Assembly: GCA_046546235.1 (NCBI GenBank)
Contig: JBKGYG010000008.1
Location: 1 to 38,894, forward strand
From: JBKGYG01 sp046546235
Lineage (GTDB): Bacteria > Bacillota > Clostridia > Lachnospirales > DSM-24629
DNA: 38,894 nucleotides
Direction of reading: 5' to 3'
In this document: positions 16,387-24,223 of the stretch, piece after piece
Layout: each line of letters opens with the position of its first letter
How positions within the stretch are numbered: position 1 is the first letter of the stretch
Notes under the pieces: model-generated
The model's database searches: none
Told to the model about the DNA's origin: nothing
Seen by the model: the letters and a program-made list of their open reading frames with translations, nothing else
Position numbers and translations under genes: made by a program

Positions 16387-17313
16387 TTATTTTTGCTTAA
16401 TGTAAAGTTTTCCTTGAAAAGTGTTTCGTTCTTTAAAGCGTTTTATTATGGAATTCAGAACAACTTTTTTGTTAGAACTCCATTTTGGTGCAATTAATAA
16501 TTTCTTAGGACCATCACCTGTCATTCTATGAATAACAATATTAGGTGGTAATCTTTCAATACAGTCAATTAATAAATCAATATAAGTATCCATAGATAAG
16601 ACATTTACTTTGTTTTGTTTATATAATCTAGCTAAATCAGTGCCTTCTAAAATGTGTAGAAGTTGCATTTTAACACCTTGTACTTTTTGCATTCCTATAT
16701 AATCAATTGTTTGCAAAAGCATATCTCTTGTTTCTTTAGGCAGTCCAATAATTAAATGAACAATCACATCTATATTTAAATGATTAAGCGATTCTAAAAC
16801 TTCTTCAAAAACTGAAAGATTATAACCCCTACGTATATAGTTAGACGTTTCTTTATGAATGGTTTGCAATCCAAGTTCAATCCATATTTTTTTATGATGG
16901 TTAAGCTCATTAAGTAGGGATATAACTTCATCATTTATACAATCAGGTCTTGTTGCTATTGATAATCCTACAATATCTGGATGGATAATTGCTTCATAAT
17001 ATACTTTTTTTAATTTTTCAATAGGGGCATAAGTATTAGTATAAGCTTGAAAATAAGCAATAAAATCTTTGCCGGTTTTTTTATTTGATAATATTTTTTT
17101 GCCTTGTTCAATTTGGTCAGAAATAGACAGTTTTTCTGAACTTGCAAAGTCTCCTGAACCACCTTTACTACAAAAGATACAGCCTGTATCGCTAAGAGTG
17201 CCATCCCTATTAGGGCAAGTGAATCCAGCATTTAACGAAATTTTATATACTTTGGAATTATACATTTCCTTTAAATAATTGTTAAAAGAATAATATGGTA
17301 AGTTTGACTTCAT
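16387..17313 (-). CDS. TIGR01212 family radical SAM protein (YtqA/YhcC-like)
   Basis: A 308-aa radical SAM enzyme. The iron-sulfur cysteines are Cys33, Cys45 and Cys48 in FTCPNRDGTLSDTGCIFCS; the long gap after the first cysteine is typical of TIGR01212 rather than the standard CxxxCxxC. Other motifs include IGLPKETRDM and GVKMQLLHILEGTDLA. The family resembles the Elp3 radical SAM core, but its substrate is not established. The ATG has AAGGAG upstream. Two hairpin repeats lie between this gene and the hypothetical gene upstream of it. Confidence 0.92.
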   Translation of the reverse strand: MKSNLPYYSFNNYLKEMYNSKVYKISLNAGFTCPNRDGTLSDTGCIFCSKGGSGDFASSEKLSISDQIEQGKKILSNKKTGKDFIAYFQAYTNTYAPIEKLKKVYYEAIIHPDIVGLSIATRPDCINDEVISLLNELNHHKKIWIELGLQTIHKETSNYIRRGYNLSVFEEVLESLNHLNIDVIVHLIIGLPKETRDMLLQTIDYIGMQKVQGVKMQLLHILEGTDLARLYKQNKVNVLSMDTYIDLLIDCIERLPPNIVIHRMTGDGPKKLLIAPKWSSNKKVVLNSIIKRFKERNTFQGKLYIKQK

Positions 17314-17347
17314 AATTGACTCCTTTTGATTGTAATCATAGGTTGTA

Positions 17348-17401
17348 ATGAAAGATAAAAAATTAAATCCTTACAAGTAAGTTTTGTTTTTCATCTTTCA
17401 T
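17348..17401. repeat. small hairpin repeat, copy C
   Basis: A 54-bp inverted repeat, ATGAAAGAT (17348-17356) with ATCTTTCAT (17393-17401). The core AAATCCTTACAAGTAAGTTT matches copies A, B and D. Confidence 0.75.
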
Positions 17402-17422
17402 TTTAACTTTTTCAAAGTTACA

Positions 17423-17477
17423 ATGAAAGTATAATTTCCAAATACTTGCAAGCAAGTTTGCTAAATTATACTTTCAT
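17423..17477. repeat. small hairpin repeat, copy D (best-preserved)
   Basis: A 55-bp element with a 15-bp perfect stem, ATGAAAGTATAATTT (17423-17437) with AAATTATACTTTCAT (17463-17477). Its core AAATACTTGCAAGCAAGTTT contains an inner palindrome, ACTTGC-AA-GCAAGT. It lies 21 bases after copy C, in the same orientation. Confidence 0.8.
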
Positions 17478-17492
17478 CTTAATAGTTAATTT

Positions 17493-17918
17493 TTAATGTG
17501 TCAAATAATTCATTTTTGATTCGCGAATATCATTACATATTTTTAGTAATTGATTCCAGTCTTTTTCAGAAGTTATAGATTTTACTGTTTGAATAAAATC
17601 CATTTTTATATTGAAAGTAATGTTTTTCTTAATTAGTTCTTTATCGTTTTCTCTGGATTCCAAAATATTGGTAATTGCATCAATTGCTTCATTAGGAATA
17701 TTTGAAGGAATATAGGGTATAATTTTATTGAAAATCTTTTCAAGGTCATAGTATTGTCTTTCAAAAGGGTTGTTTTTATGAGTTTTCATATAACTATTAA
17801 GTGATTCTAAGTTTAAAAAGATAACATTATTAACTTCTGAGTAATCGTAATCAACTAGAACATTACGAAACTGATTTAGATTTTTAACTAATTCGTTTTC
17901 AGTTAAAATATCACCCAT
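17493..17918 (-). CDS. hypothetical protein
   Basis: A protein of 141 aa if the ATG at 17918 is the start. The frame is open back to a TTG at 18014 (173 aa). I prefer the ATG because AAGTGGG lies 8 bases upstream. The longer form would start only 18 bases past a terminator hairpin (18032-18076), leaving no room for a promoter. No domain is recognised: the protein is charged and probably helical (LKNLNQ-like N-terminus, ESLNSYMKTHKNN, IPNEAIDAITNILES, EKDWNQLLKICNDIRE), with no signal peptide. Copy D of the hairpin repeat lies 15 bases past its stop. Confidence 0.6.
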   Translation of the reverse strand: MGDILTENELVKNLNQFRNVLVDYDYSEVNNVIFLNLESLNSYMKTHKNNPFERQYYDLEKIFNKIIPYIPSNIPNEAIDAITNILESRENDKELIKKNITFNIKMDFIQTVKSITSEKDWNQLLKICNDIRESKMNYLTH

Positions 17919-18031
17919 TTTTGATACCCACTTTCTGTTTTGTTTAAGATATGATAAATTATCATAATCAAATACAAAATATAAATTCCTCGATACTAAT
18001 ATATGCACGGGCAAATCAACTTAAACAAACA

Positions 18032-18076
18032 AAAATAACCTTTTATTGATAAGTCCTATCAAATCAAGGTTATTTT
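18032..18076 (-). terminator. terminator after the ABC-2 permease remnant
   Basis: An 11-bp stem, AAAATAACCTT (18032-18042) with AAGGTTATTTT (18066-18076), with an inner TTGATA/TATCAA pair. On the minus strand it ends in TTTT, 35 bases past the permease-fragment stop. Confidence 0.8.
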
Positions 18077-18110
18077 AAGAGGAGTATATTGTTCCATAAA
18101 TAAATATTTG

Positions 18111-18527
18111 CTATATCTCTTGTTTATTAAATATTTTTATAGTTGCTATAATAAGAATAATAAAAAGTATTAAAGTAGATAATAAAGGAATAGTCAAATT
18201 AACTTCTTGGCCAGTTATGATATTATTACTTATTGTTAACAAATAAGATGGAGAGAACTTGTTAATCCTAGGGATAGCTGCAAATATACTTAAGACTGTA
18301 TAAGCTCCAAATGTAAAGGCAGCACTAACAGGAAAAGATATACTAAGAGTACTGATAAATATAGCAACAATTATTAGAAAAACGCCAGATAACCATGCTG
18401 TAATAAATGCTATAAATAACATAGATAGATAAATCTCTTCAAATAATAAGTAAGTATAAAGAAGTGTCATGCCAGCGCTTACCCAGTATAAAACAGATAT
18501 AAAGATTGTATAGGATAATATTTTCAT
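18111..18527 (-). pseudogene. 5'-truncated ABC-2 type permease (C-terminal part)
   Basis: The 138 codons encode four hydrophobic helices that look like the C-terminal half of an ABC-2 export permease. They include the long intramembrane helix pair, the FxPSYLLTISNNIITGQ extracellular stretch and a final helix ending IFNKQEI. Intact family members are roughly twice as long and begin with a cytoplasmic segment and helices that are missing here. The ATG at 18527 has its only AAGG directly adjacent, so initiation should be poor. An in-frame stop lies two codons upstream. No ATPase partner is nearby. It starts 22 bases after the hydrolase gene. It could alternatively be a small stand-alone membrane protein, but a remnant fits better. 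Confidence 0.6.
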
Positions 18528-18549
18528 CCTTTTTTATAATCTAAAAATC

Positions 18550-19935
18550 TTAGTTTATAAAGTTAACAATAGCTTCTATAACTTTGTTGTCAACTTCATT
18601 AGGAGAATTATATTCATCTGGAGTTGATTTTCCTTCTCCTGGCATCATAAGATGATTAAGTTTTTCAAAGGATATAAATTCATTTTTATTCTGAGATTCA
18701 ACTGCATCTTTCCAAAGATTAAAGTCTGTCATAGTAACTTGATAGTCACGTTCACCCTGAAGAAATAGTATAGGTTCTTCAACTTCTTTTACAAGTTCTA
18801 AAGGTTCATATTCTAGAAGGTCATTCCAATAAGGCTTGTAAGCACCTAAAATTGGAGTATTAGCGTCCATTTCCCCCTTTTTAATGATATTAATTTGATC
18901 TTCTATTTGGTTTATTGTATTTTGTTCTTCTTCAGAAATTGAACCATCAAGTGTATAGATATAATCTACTTGATAACTGATTACATCAAGTAAGTTTCTT
19001 GCACCTCCGGCCAACATTATAAAGCCACTTGCTTTGTCAGTTTCAGCAGCTATTCTTGGCATTAGATATCCACCTAAGCTATGGCCAAGCACATAAAGAT
19101 TAGAGAACTCGACATTTTCTAAACTCATCATTTTATCTATTGCAAGTAAAGCATCTTGGGTAGTTTCTTCATAGACAGTAGCGTTTTTATCAGCAGCAAA
19201 TTCATTAGGGTATAAGTTAGTTCGTTTATCATATCTAAAAGATGCGATGCCGTTATTGGCTAGACCAATAGCAATATCCCTAAAGGGTTTGTTAGGGCCA
19301 ACTGTTTCATCTCTGTCGTTTGGACCTGAACCATGGACAAATATAATAACTGGGGATGATTCCACACCTTTTGGGATAGTTAAAGTTCCTTTAAGAGGAT
19401 ACTTATCAGTGCCAAAAGATAATTCCTTAGTGTAATAAGTATCAGTATCTTCTTCAGCTACAGGTTCATTATAAGGTTTATAGTTAAGACCAGCAATTTG
19501 ATTTTCTTCATTAAATACTACATTAATTGTGATAGAAGATAGTTCGAAGCGACTATTAATCATTACAGTAGTATGTGGGGGTTTTGTAGTATCTATTTCA
19601 GTTGAAATATATTTTTTAAAATCACCTAGTTGAGAGTTCAGTTGTGTCATTATTGATTTGTAAAAATCTGCACTTGCGGTAGACTTCATTGTATTATCGT
19701 GCTTATAATTATTATAAGCAGCAGAGTAATTACCACTAATTAAATCGTTAATATAGTTTTTTGCAATTAATTCAACTGATTCTGCTGGCTTTTTAGTCTC
19801 GCTTTCAATTTCATCATCTTTATTTTCTGTTTGTTCATTCTTAGTATTTGTATCAGTTTTTTCCTCAGCTTCTTTACAACCAGTAAAATTTAAAACAAGC
19901 AAAGTGATTAATATTAAACTAATTATTTTTTTCAA
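18550..19935 (-). CDS. lipoprotein with DUF3887-like domain and alpha/beta hydrolase domain
   Basis: A 461-aa secreted lipoprotein with lipobox FTGC (cysteine 20), followed by a Lys/Glu/Thr-rich linker to about 50. Residues about 52-155 form a small alpha+beta domain of the DUF3887 type (YINDLISGNYSAAYNNY, LGDFKKYIS). The hydrolase covers about 165-460. It has the oxyanion motif HGSGPNDRD at 201-209, nucleophile Ser286 in GHSLGG, a likely acid in LQGERDYQV, and a likely histidine in KLNHLMMPGEG. Substrate is unknown; such enzymes are usually annotated as esterases or dipeptidyl-peptidase-like. The start is TTG with AAAGGAG upstream. It lies 13 bases after the sdpI-like gene, probably in the same operon. 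Confidence 0.87.
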   Translation of the reverse strand: MKKIISLILITLLVLNFTGCKEAEEKTDTNTKNEQTENKDDEIESETKKPAESVELIAKNYINDLISGNYSAAYNNYKHDNTMKSTASADFYKSIMTQLNSQLGDFKKYISTEIDTTKPPHTTVMINSRFELSSITINVVFNEENQIAGLNYKPYNEPVAEEDTDTYYTKELSFGTDKYPLKGTLTIPKGVESSPVIIFVHGSGPNDRDETVGPNKPFRDIAIGLANNGIASFRYDKRTNLYPNEFAADKNATVYEETTQDALLAIDKMMSLENVEFSNLYVLGHSLGGYLMPRIAAETDKASGFIMLAGGARNLLDVISYQVDYIYTLDGSISEEEQNTINQIEDQINIIKKGEMDANTPILGAYKPYWNDLLEYEPLELVKEVEEPILFLQGERDYQVTMTDFNLWKDAVESQNKNEFISFEKLNHLMMPGEGKSTPDEYNSPNEVDNKVIEAIVNFIN

Positions 19936-19948
19936 ATAAATCTCTCCT

Positions 19949-20584
19949 TTAATTAGAATGTATTTGTTTATAAATTATATAAGAATATGCGAATAATCCA
20001 ATAACCATGCTAATAGCAACTATAGTTACACCATATCCAAATAGTTGATGATTAACAAAGCCTTGTACTATAAATAATAGTCCAAGTATTATAAAAGTAT
20101 ATCCGCCAAGTTGATGTGTCTTTTTCCATACTGTTTCATCTGATAATGTCCAAGGCGTTTTAATACCAACAAAGTAATTATGTCTAAACTGTGGCATATA
20201 ATTACCAAGAATAATTAATAAAATACCTGCCCCTATAAATATCAAAAGTGATAAATCAAAATCATCATATAAAACCTCTGCAATAGCAACCCATTGTACT
20301 AATATAAGAAAATATATAGTTGCTTTATGTGTTATACTATAAGCTTTCTCATGTTTTTTATAATTTTCTCGTTTTGGATCAATTTTTGGTAACCAAATAA
20401 ATAAGTAATGTAATATTAATGGTAATGCACCAGTAATAAAAAGTGTCCATTTTGGTCCCCAATTATCAACATTACCAGAAGAATCCCAGTGGATAGGTAT
20501 TTCTGCTGGAAGATAAAAATAAGTAATGGCAGTTCCTATAAGAGATAGTATTGATAATAATAAAACAAATTTATTTTTTTTCAT
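19949..20584 (-). CDS. SdpI family membrane protein (DUF1648)
   Basis: A 211-aa integral membrane protein with six predicted helices. The DUF1648 motif (LPAEIPIHWDSSGNVDNWGPKW) follows the first helix, and the SdpI signature (GNYMPQFRHNYFVGIKTPWTLSDETVWKKTHQLGG) comes later. In Bacillus subtilis SdpI gives immunity to the SdpC toxin and sequesters the repressor SdpR. No SdpABC toxin genes are visible here, so an immunity role is only an analogy. I chose the ATG at 20584, with AAAGGA 8 bases upstream, over one three codons earlier that overlaps this site. It overlaps the end of the arsR-type gene by 14 bases, so the two are coupled. Confidence 0.9.
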   Translation of the reverse strand: MKKNKFVLLLSILSLIGTAITYFYLPAEIPIHWDSSGNVDNWGPKWTLFITGALPLILHYLFIWLPKIDPKRENYKKHEKAYSITHKATIYFLILVQWVAIAEVLYDDFDLSLLIFIGAGILLIILGNYMPQFRHNYFVGIKTPWTLSDETVWKKTHQLGGYTFIILGLLFIVQGFVNHQLFGYGVTIVAISMVIGLFAYSYIIYKQIHSN

Positions 20585-20849
20585 CGCTATCATCCTTTCC
20601 TATTATATTATAAAACCACTTTATAAGGCTTTGAAAAACAGTTGTGTTAAGGGAGTAAATAATGTTCTGCCCTTGTCTTTCTACAAACACCAAATCAGCA
20701 TTCTTTAAAATGTTTAGGTGATGGCTGATTGAGGGCTTACTTATGTCAAATTTATCCGCTATTTCTCCAGCAGTTAAATTATCTTCTAAAAGCAATTCAA
20801 GTATTTTTCGCCTGGTAGGATCGGATAGAGCTTTGAAAGCATCATTCAT
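20571..20849 (-). CDS. ArsR/SdpR family transcriptional repressor
   Basis: A 92-aa winged-helix repressor. ALSDPTRRKILELLLEDNLTAGEIADKFDISKPSISHHLNILKNADLV is the ArsR helix-turn-helix core, followed by the wing (VERQGQNIIYSLN). There are no metal-binding cysteines, which fits the SdpR/autorepressor branch rather than a metal sensor. It pairs with an SdpI-type gene as sdpRI does in Bacillus. A consensus promoter and a palindrome covering the start of transcription lie upstream, which suggests autorepression. The ATG has AAGGAG upstream. Confidence 0.92.
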   Translation of the reverse strand: MNDAFKALSDPTRRKILELLLEDNLTAGEIADKFDISKPSISHHLNILKNADLVFVERQGQNIIYSLNTTVFQSLIKWFYNIIGKDDSDEKK

Positions 20850-20868
20850 TTTTTAACACTCCTTCCTT

Positions 20869-20904
20869 AGACATTTATATAATTAGATAATTATCTAAAT
20901 GTCT
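20869..20904. promoter_or_regulatory. palindromic operator of the ArsR/SdpR-type gene
   Basis: Nested inverted repeats: AGACATTTA (20869-20877) with TAAATGTCT (20896-20904), and the inner perfect 16-bp palindrome TTAGATAATTATCTAA (20883-20898). It sits directly downstream of the -10, where bound repressor would block transcription. Confidence 0.75.
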
Positions 20905-20911
20905 TAATGTA

Positions 20912-20940
20912 AGTATATGCATATTTTTTATATTTGTCAA
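20912..20940 (-). promoter_or_regulatory. promoter of the arsR-sdpI-hydrolase operon
   Basis: A perfect -35 TTGACA (20940-20935) and -10 TATACT (20917-20912) with a 17-bp spacer, read on the minus strand. The operator palindrome follows immediately. Confidence 0.88.
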
Positions 20941-21041
20941 CACTTTTATGCAAAATTTAATTTGTAAAAGTAATGAGTTTTTATGCTTATAATAAAACAG
21001 GTTGCTAACATTAATTTAATGTAAAATTAAAGAACATGGGA

Positions 21042-21069
21042 CAAAAAAAGAAGTCATAAAATGACTTCT
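21042..21069 (-). terminator. terminator of the malic enzyme gene
   Basis: The 9-bp stem AGAAGTCAT (21049-21057) and ATGACTTCT (21061-21069) has a 3-nt loop. On the minus strand it is followed by seven T. It lies 23 bases after the stop. Confidence 0.9.
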
Positions 21070-21091
21070 CATAACTAATTCAAATAACAAT

Positions 21092-22240
21092 TTATACAAG
21101 TTTCTTTACTGCATTAGCAACAGCTTCAACCACTCTCGGATCAAATGGTTCAGGTATAATATTTTCTTCATTTAACTCTGTAGCATCTATTAGATTAGCA
21201 ATAGCTTTAGCAGCAGCTAATTTCATATCATCTGTAATTTGTTTTGCATTACTTTCTAAAGCGCCTTTGAAGATACCAGGAAAAGCTAAGACATTATTCA
21301 CTTGATTAGGAAAATCAGAACGCCCAGTTCCAATAATTTTCGCACCTGCTGCTTTTGCTATATCAGGCATTATTTCTGGCACAGGATTTGCCATCGCAAA
21401 TACAATTGGATCAGTTCCCATTGATTTAATCATTTCTGGCGATACTATATTAGGTGCTGAGACGCCTACAAATATATCAGCATCTTTTAGGGCTGATTTT
21501 AAATCTCCTTGTTCATTATTAGGATTTGTAGTTATTGCCATTTCCTTTTGTGCCCAATTAAGCCAAGGAGCTTCTTGGTTAAGAACACCTTCTTTGTCGC
21601 ACATAATTATATTTTTAAATCCATAGAGTAATAATAATTTTGTTATTGCAATACCAGCTGAACCAGCACCATTAACGATAACTTTGCAATCTTCTTTATC
21701 TTTGGTGGTGAGTTTTAAACCGTTAATAATACCTGCAAGAACAACTATTGCAGTACCATGTTGATCATCATGGAATACTGGTATATCAAGAGTTGCTTTT
21801 AATTTTTCTTCTATTTCAAAACATCGTGGTGCAGCTATGTCTTCTAGATTAATTCCTCCAAAGGTAGGGGCTAACAATGTTACTGTCTTAATTATTTCAT
21901 CAGTATCTTGTGTGTCTAGACAAATAGGAAAAGCATTTACATTAGCGAATTCTTTAAATAAAACAGCTTTTCCTTCCATGACAGGCATAGCAGCATGGGG
22001 GCCAATGTTGCCAAGTCCTAATACTGCACTTCCATCAGATACAACAGCAACTGTATTGCTTTTGATAGTATATGTATAAGCTTCTTTTTTGTTTTTTGCG
22101 ATTACTTTACAAGGTTCTGCAACTCCAGGAGTATAAGCTAAAGCTAAATCTTCTCGTGATTTTACCTTGCATTTGGAAGTAGTTTCAATTTTGCCTTTCC
22201 ATTTTTTATGCAATGAAAGTGCAGTTTCTTTTATATCCAT
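21092..22240 (-). CDS. NAD(P)-dependent malic enzyme (oxaloacetate-decarboxylating)
   Basis: A 382-aa cytoplasmic enzyme converting malate to pyruvate, CO2 and NAD(P)H. The malic N-domain carries LALAYTPGVAEPC, SDGSAVLGLGNIGPHAAMPVMEGKA and the metal-binding IPVFHDDQHGTA. The Rossmann domain has NGAGSAGIAI, followed by MANPVPEIMPDIA and GTGRSDFPNQVNNVLAFPG. Length fits the short bacterial form without the phosphotransacetylase-like extension. NAD versus NADP preference cannot be read reliably. The ATG has GAGGTG upstream. It is monocistronic, with its own terminator, and divergent from glpK. Confidence 0.95.
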   Translation of the reverse strand: MDIKETALSLHKKWKGKIETTSKCKVKSREDLALAYTPGVAEPCKVIAKNKKEAYTYTIKSNTVAVVSDGSAVLGLGNIGPHAAMPVMEGKAVLFKEFANVNAFPICLDTQDTDEIIKTVTLLAPTFGGINLEDIAAPRCFEIEEKLKATLDIPVFHDDQHGTAIVVLAGIINGLKLTTKDKEDCKVIVNGAGSAGIAITKLLLLYGFKNIIMCDKEGVLNQEAPWLNWAQKEMAITTNPNNEQGDLKSALKDADIFVGVSAPNIVSPEMIKSMGTDPIVFAMANPVPEIMPDIAKAAGAKIIGTGRSDFPNQVNNVLAFPGIFKGALESNAKQITDDMKLAAAKAIANLIDATELNEENIIPEPFDPRVVEAVANAVKKLV

Positions 22241-22404
22241 TTTTTCACCTCTATATAATATAATCTTCCTAAATCGATTTATGTCTTAATTTAACATATC
22301 ATAAGGATAAGACAAAATCAAGATTTGGTTTGAAGAATATTGATAAAGCACATTTATATAGTAAAGAGGCATTTTAAGTAGTTGAAATTTTATTTGAGGT
22401 TTTA

Positions 22405-22433
22405 TTGTAGATTTGTTAAAGCTGAAGTATACT
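22405..22433 (+). promoter_or_regulatory. probable promoter of glpK
   Basis: -35 TTGTAG (22405-22410) and -10 TATACT (22428-22433) with a 17-bp spacer. The predicted start near 22440 gives a leader of about 42 nt to the ATG at 22482. This argues against a longer reading frame that begins inside the promoter. Confidence 0.7.
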
Positions 22434-22481
22434 ATATTTATAAATTTAATTATTTTTTATAAACCTTTGGGGGTACTACTA

Positions 22482-23975
22482 ATGAGAGAAAAATATATTT
22501 TATCTTTGGATCAAGGGACTACAAGTTGTAGAGCTATATTATTTAATAATGATGGAATAATTGAAGCTATAGCTCAAAAAGAATTTATTCAAATTTACCC
22601 AAATGCTGGGTGGATAGAGCATAATCCTATGGAGATATGGCGCACACAATTAGATGTAATAAAAAAAGTTATAAAAAAAGGTGGAATCACTTATAATGAG
22701 ATAGCGTCAATTGGAATTACTAATCAAAGGGAAACTACTGTAATTTGGGATAAAAATACTGGTAAACCAATATATAATGCTATTGTATGGCAATCAAGAC
22801 AAACTGCCGAAATTTGTGAAGAAATTAAAGAAAAAGGATTAAGTGATTATATTAAAAAAAGTACAGGTTTAGTAATTGATGCATACTTTTCAGCGTCTAA
22901 AATAATGTGGATTTTGGATAAAGTAGATGGTTCAAGGGAAAAGGCAGAAAAAGGAGATTTGCTTTTTGGGACTATTGATACATGGTTGGTTTGGAATTTG
23001 ACGGGTGGCAAAGTGCATGTGACAGATTATTCTAATGCTTCAAGAACTATGCTATTTAATATAGATTTCTTAGATTGGGATGATAAATTATTACAGGAAT
23101 TAAAGATTCCAGAATCTATGTTGCCAGAAGTTAAACCTTCTAGTTATTTATACGGTTATGTAGATGAGAATTTATTTGACGGAGTAAGATTACCCATTAG
23201 TGGAATCGCAGGGGACCAACAGGCAGCGTTATTTGGACAAACTTGTTTTGAGGCAGGCATGGTAAAAAATACTTATGGTACAGGTTGTTTTATATTAATG
23301 CAGACAGGGCAAAAAAGAATTATATCTGAAAATGGGTTAATAACTACAATTGCTTGGGGAATAGATAACAAGGTTGAATATGCCCTTGAAGGAAGCATAT
23401 TTATGGGGGGAGCAGTCGTTGCGTGGCTTAGAGATGAACTTAAATTAATTAATTCGTCAAAAGAAAGCGAATATTTTGCTTCTCAAGTTGAGAATACTAA
23501 TGGGGTATATCTGGTGCCTGCTTTTTCAGGACTAGGGGCACCTTATTGGGATATGTATGCAAGAGGTGCAATTGTAGGATTAACTAGAGGAGCTAATAGA
23601 AACCATATTATAAGAGCTGCTCTTGAAGCAATTGCATATCAATCAAAGGATGTAATAGAGGCTATGATACAAGATTCTAATCTCCCATTACATACAATTA
23701 AGGTAGATGGTGGAGCATCAGCAAATAATTTTTTAATGCAATTTCAAGCAGATATATTAAATGCTGTAGTTAAAAGGCCAAATGATATAGAAACCACAGC
23801 TCTTGGAGCAGCTTTTTTGGCTGGACTTGGAATTGGATATTGGTCTGATAAAGATGAATTAAATCAATTGATGAAAAACGAAAAAATTTATAAATGTAAA
23901 ATGGATAGAAGTATACAGAACGAAAAAATTAAAGGATGGAAAAAAGCAATTGAAAGAGCAAAGGATTGGGAATAA
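22482..23975 (+). CDS. glpK: glycerol kinase
   Basis: A 497-aa FGGY-family kinase that phosphorylates glycerol with ATP to glycerol-3-phosphate. The N-terminal phosphate loop is LDQGTTSCRAILF, followed by GWIEHNPMEIW, the glycerol-site NQRETTVIWD and IVWQSRQT. Later come GIAGDQQAALFGQ, KNTYGTGCFILM, and the C-terminal signature GGASANNFLMQFQADIL with ETTALGAAFLAG. Length matches the family when started at ATG 22482, after GGGGGT. Neither the glycerol facilitator glpF nor glpD is adjacent, so it appears to be a single-gene unit. Confidence 0.97.
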   Translation: MREKYILSLDQGTTSCRAILFNNDGIIEAIAQKEFIQIYPNAGWIEHNPMEIWRTQLDVIKKVIKKGGITYNEIASIGITNQRETTVIWDKNTGKPIYNAIVWQSRQTAEICEEIKEKGLSDYIKKSTGLVIDAYFSASKIMWILDKVDGSREKAEKGDLLFGTIDTWLVWNLTGGKVHVTDYSNASRTMLFNIDFLDWDDKLLQELKIPESMLPEVKPSSYLYGYVDENLFDGVRLPISGIAGDQQAALFGQTCFEAGMVKNTYGTGCFILMQTGQKRIISENGLITTIAWGIDNKVEYALEGSIFMGGAVVAWLRDELKLINSSKESEYFASQVENTNGVYLVPAFSGLGAPYWDMYARGAIVGLTRGANRNHIIRAALEAIAYQSKDVIEAMIQDSNLPLHTIKVDGGASANNFLMQFQADILNAVVKRPNDIETTALGAAFLAGLGIGYWSDKDELNQLMKNEKIYKCKMDRSIQNEKIKGWKKAIERAKDWE

Positions 23976-24223
23976 AAGTTGCACAAAAGTTAAGTGATAT
24001 GATAAAATAAAATGTAGTTCTATTGTAACATATGTAAGTTATCAGATGTTTTTAGAGAATCTACTGCAATTACCATATCTTAAAAGATAATGGGAAATTC
24101 TAGTAGCAATTTGCTCTTCAACTATATATGTCTAATTTGATACTCTCATCCTATCACTCCATTAACAAGACAGAAACTCACGACAAAATGTAGTTTTCAA
24201 ATAATTTTAAAAGGTGGTAATAT

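Noticed and set aside
23976..24223. Structured leader or riboswitch before rho
   Set aside because: Only short weak pairings (ATCTT/AAGAT, CTACT/AGTAG) are seen; no known class fits and no terminator is present.
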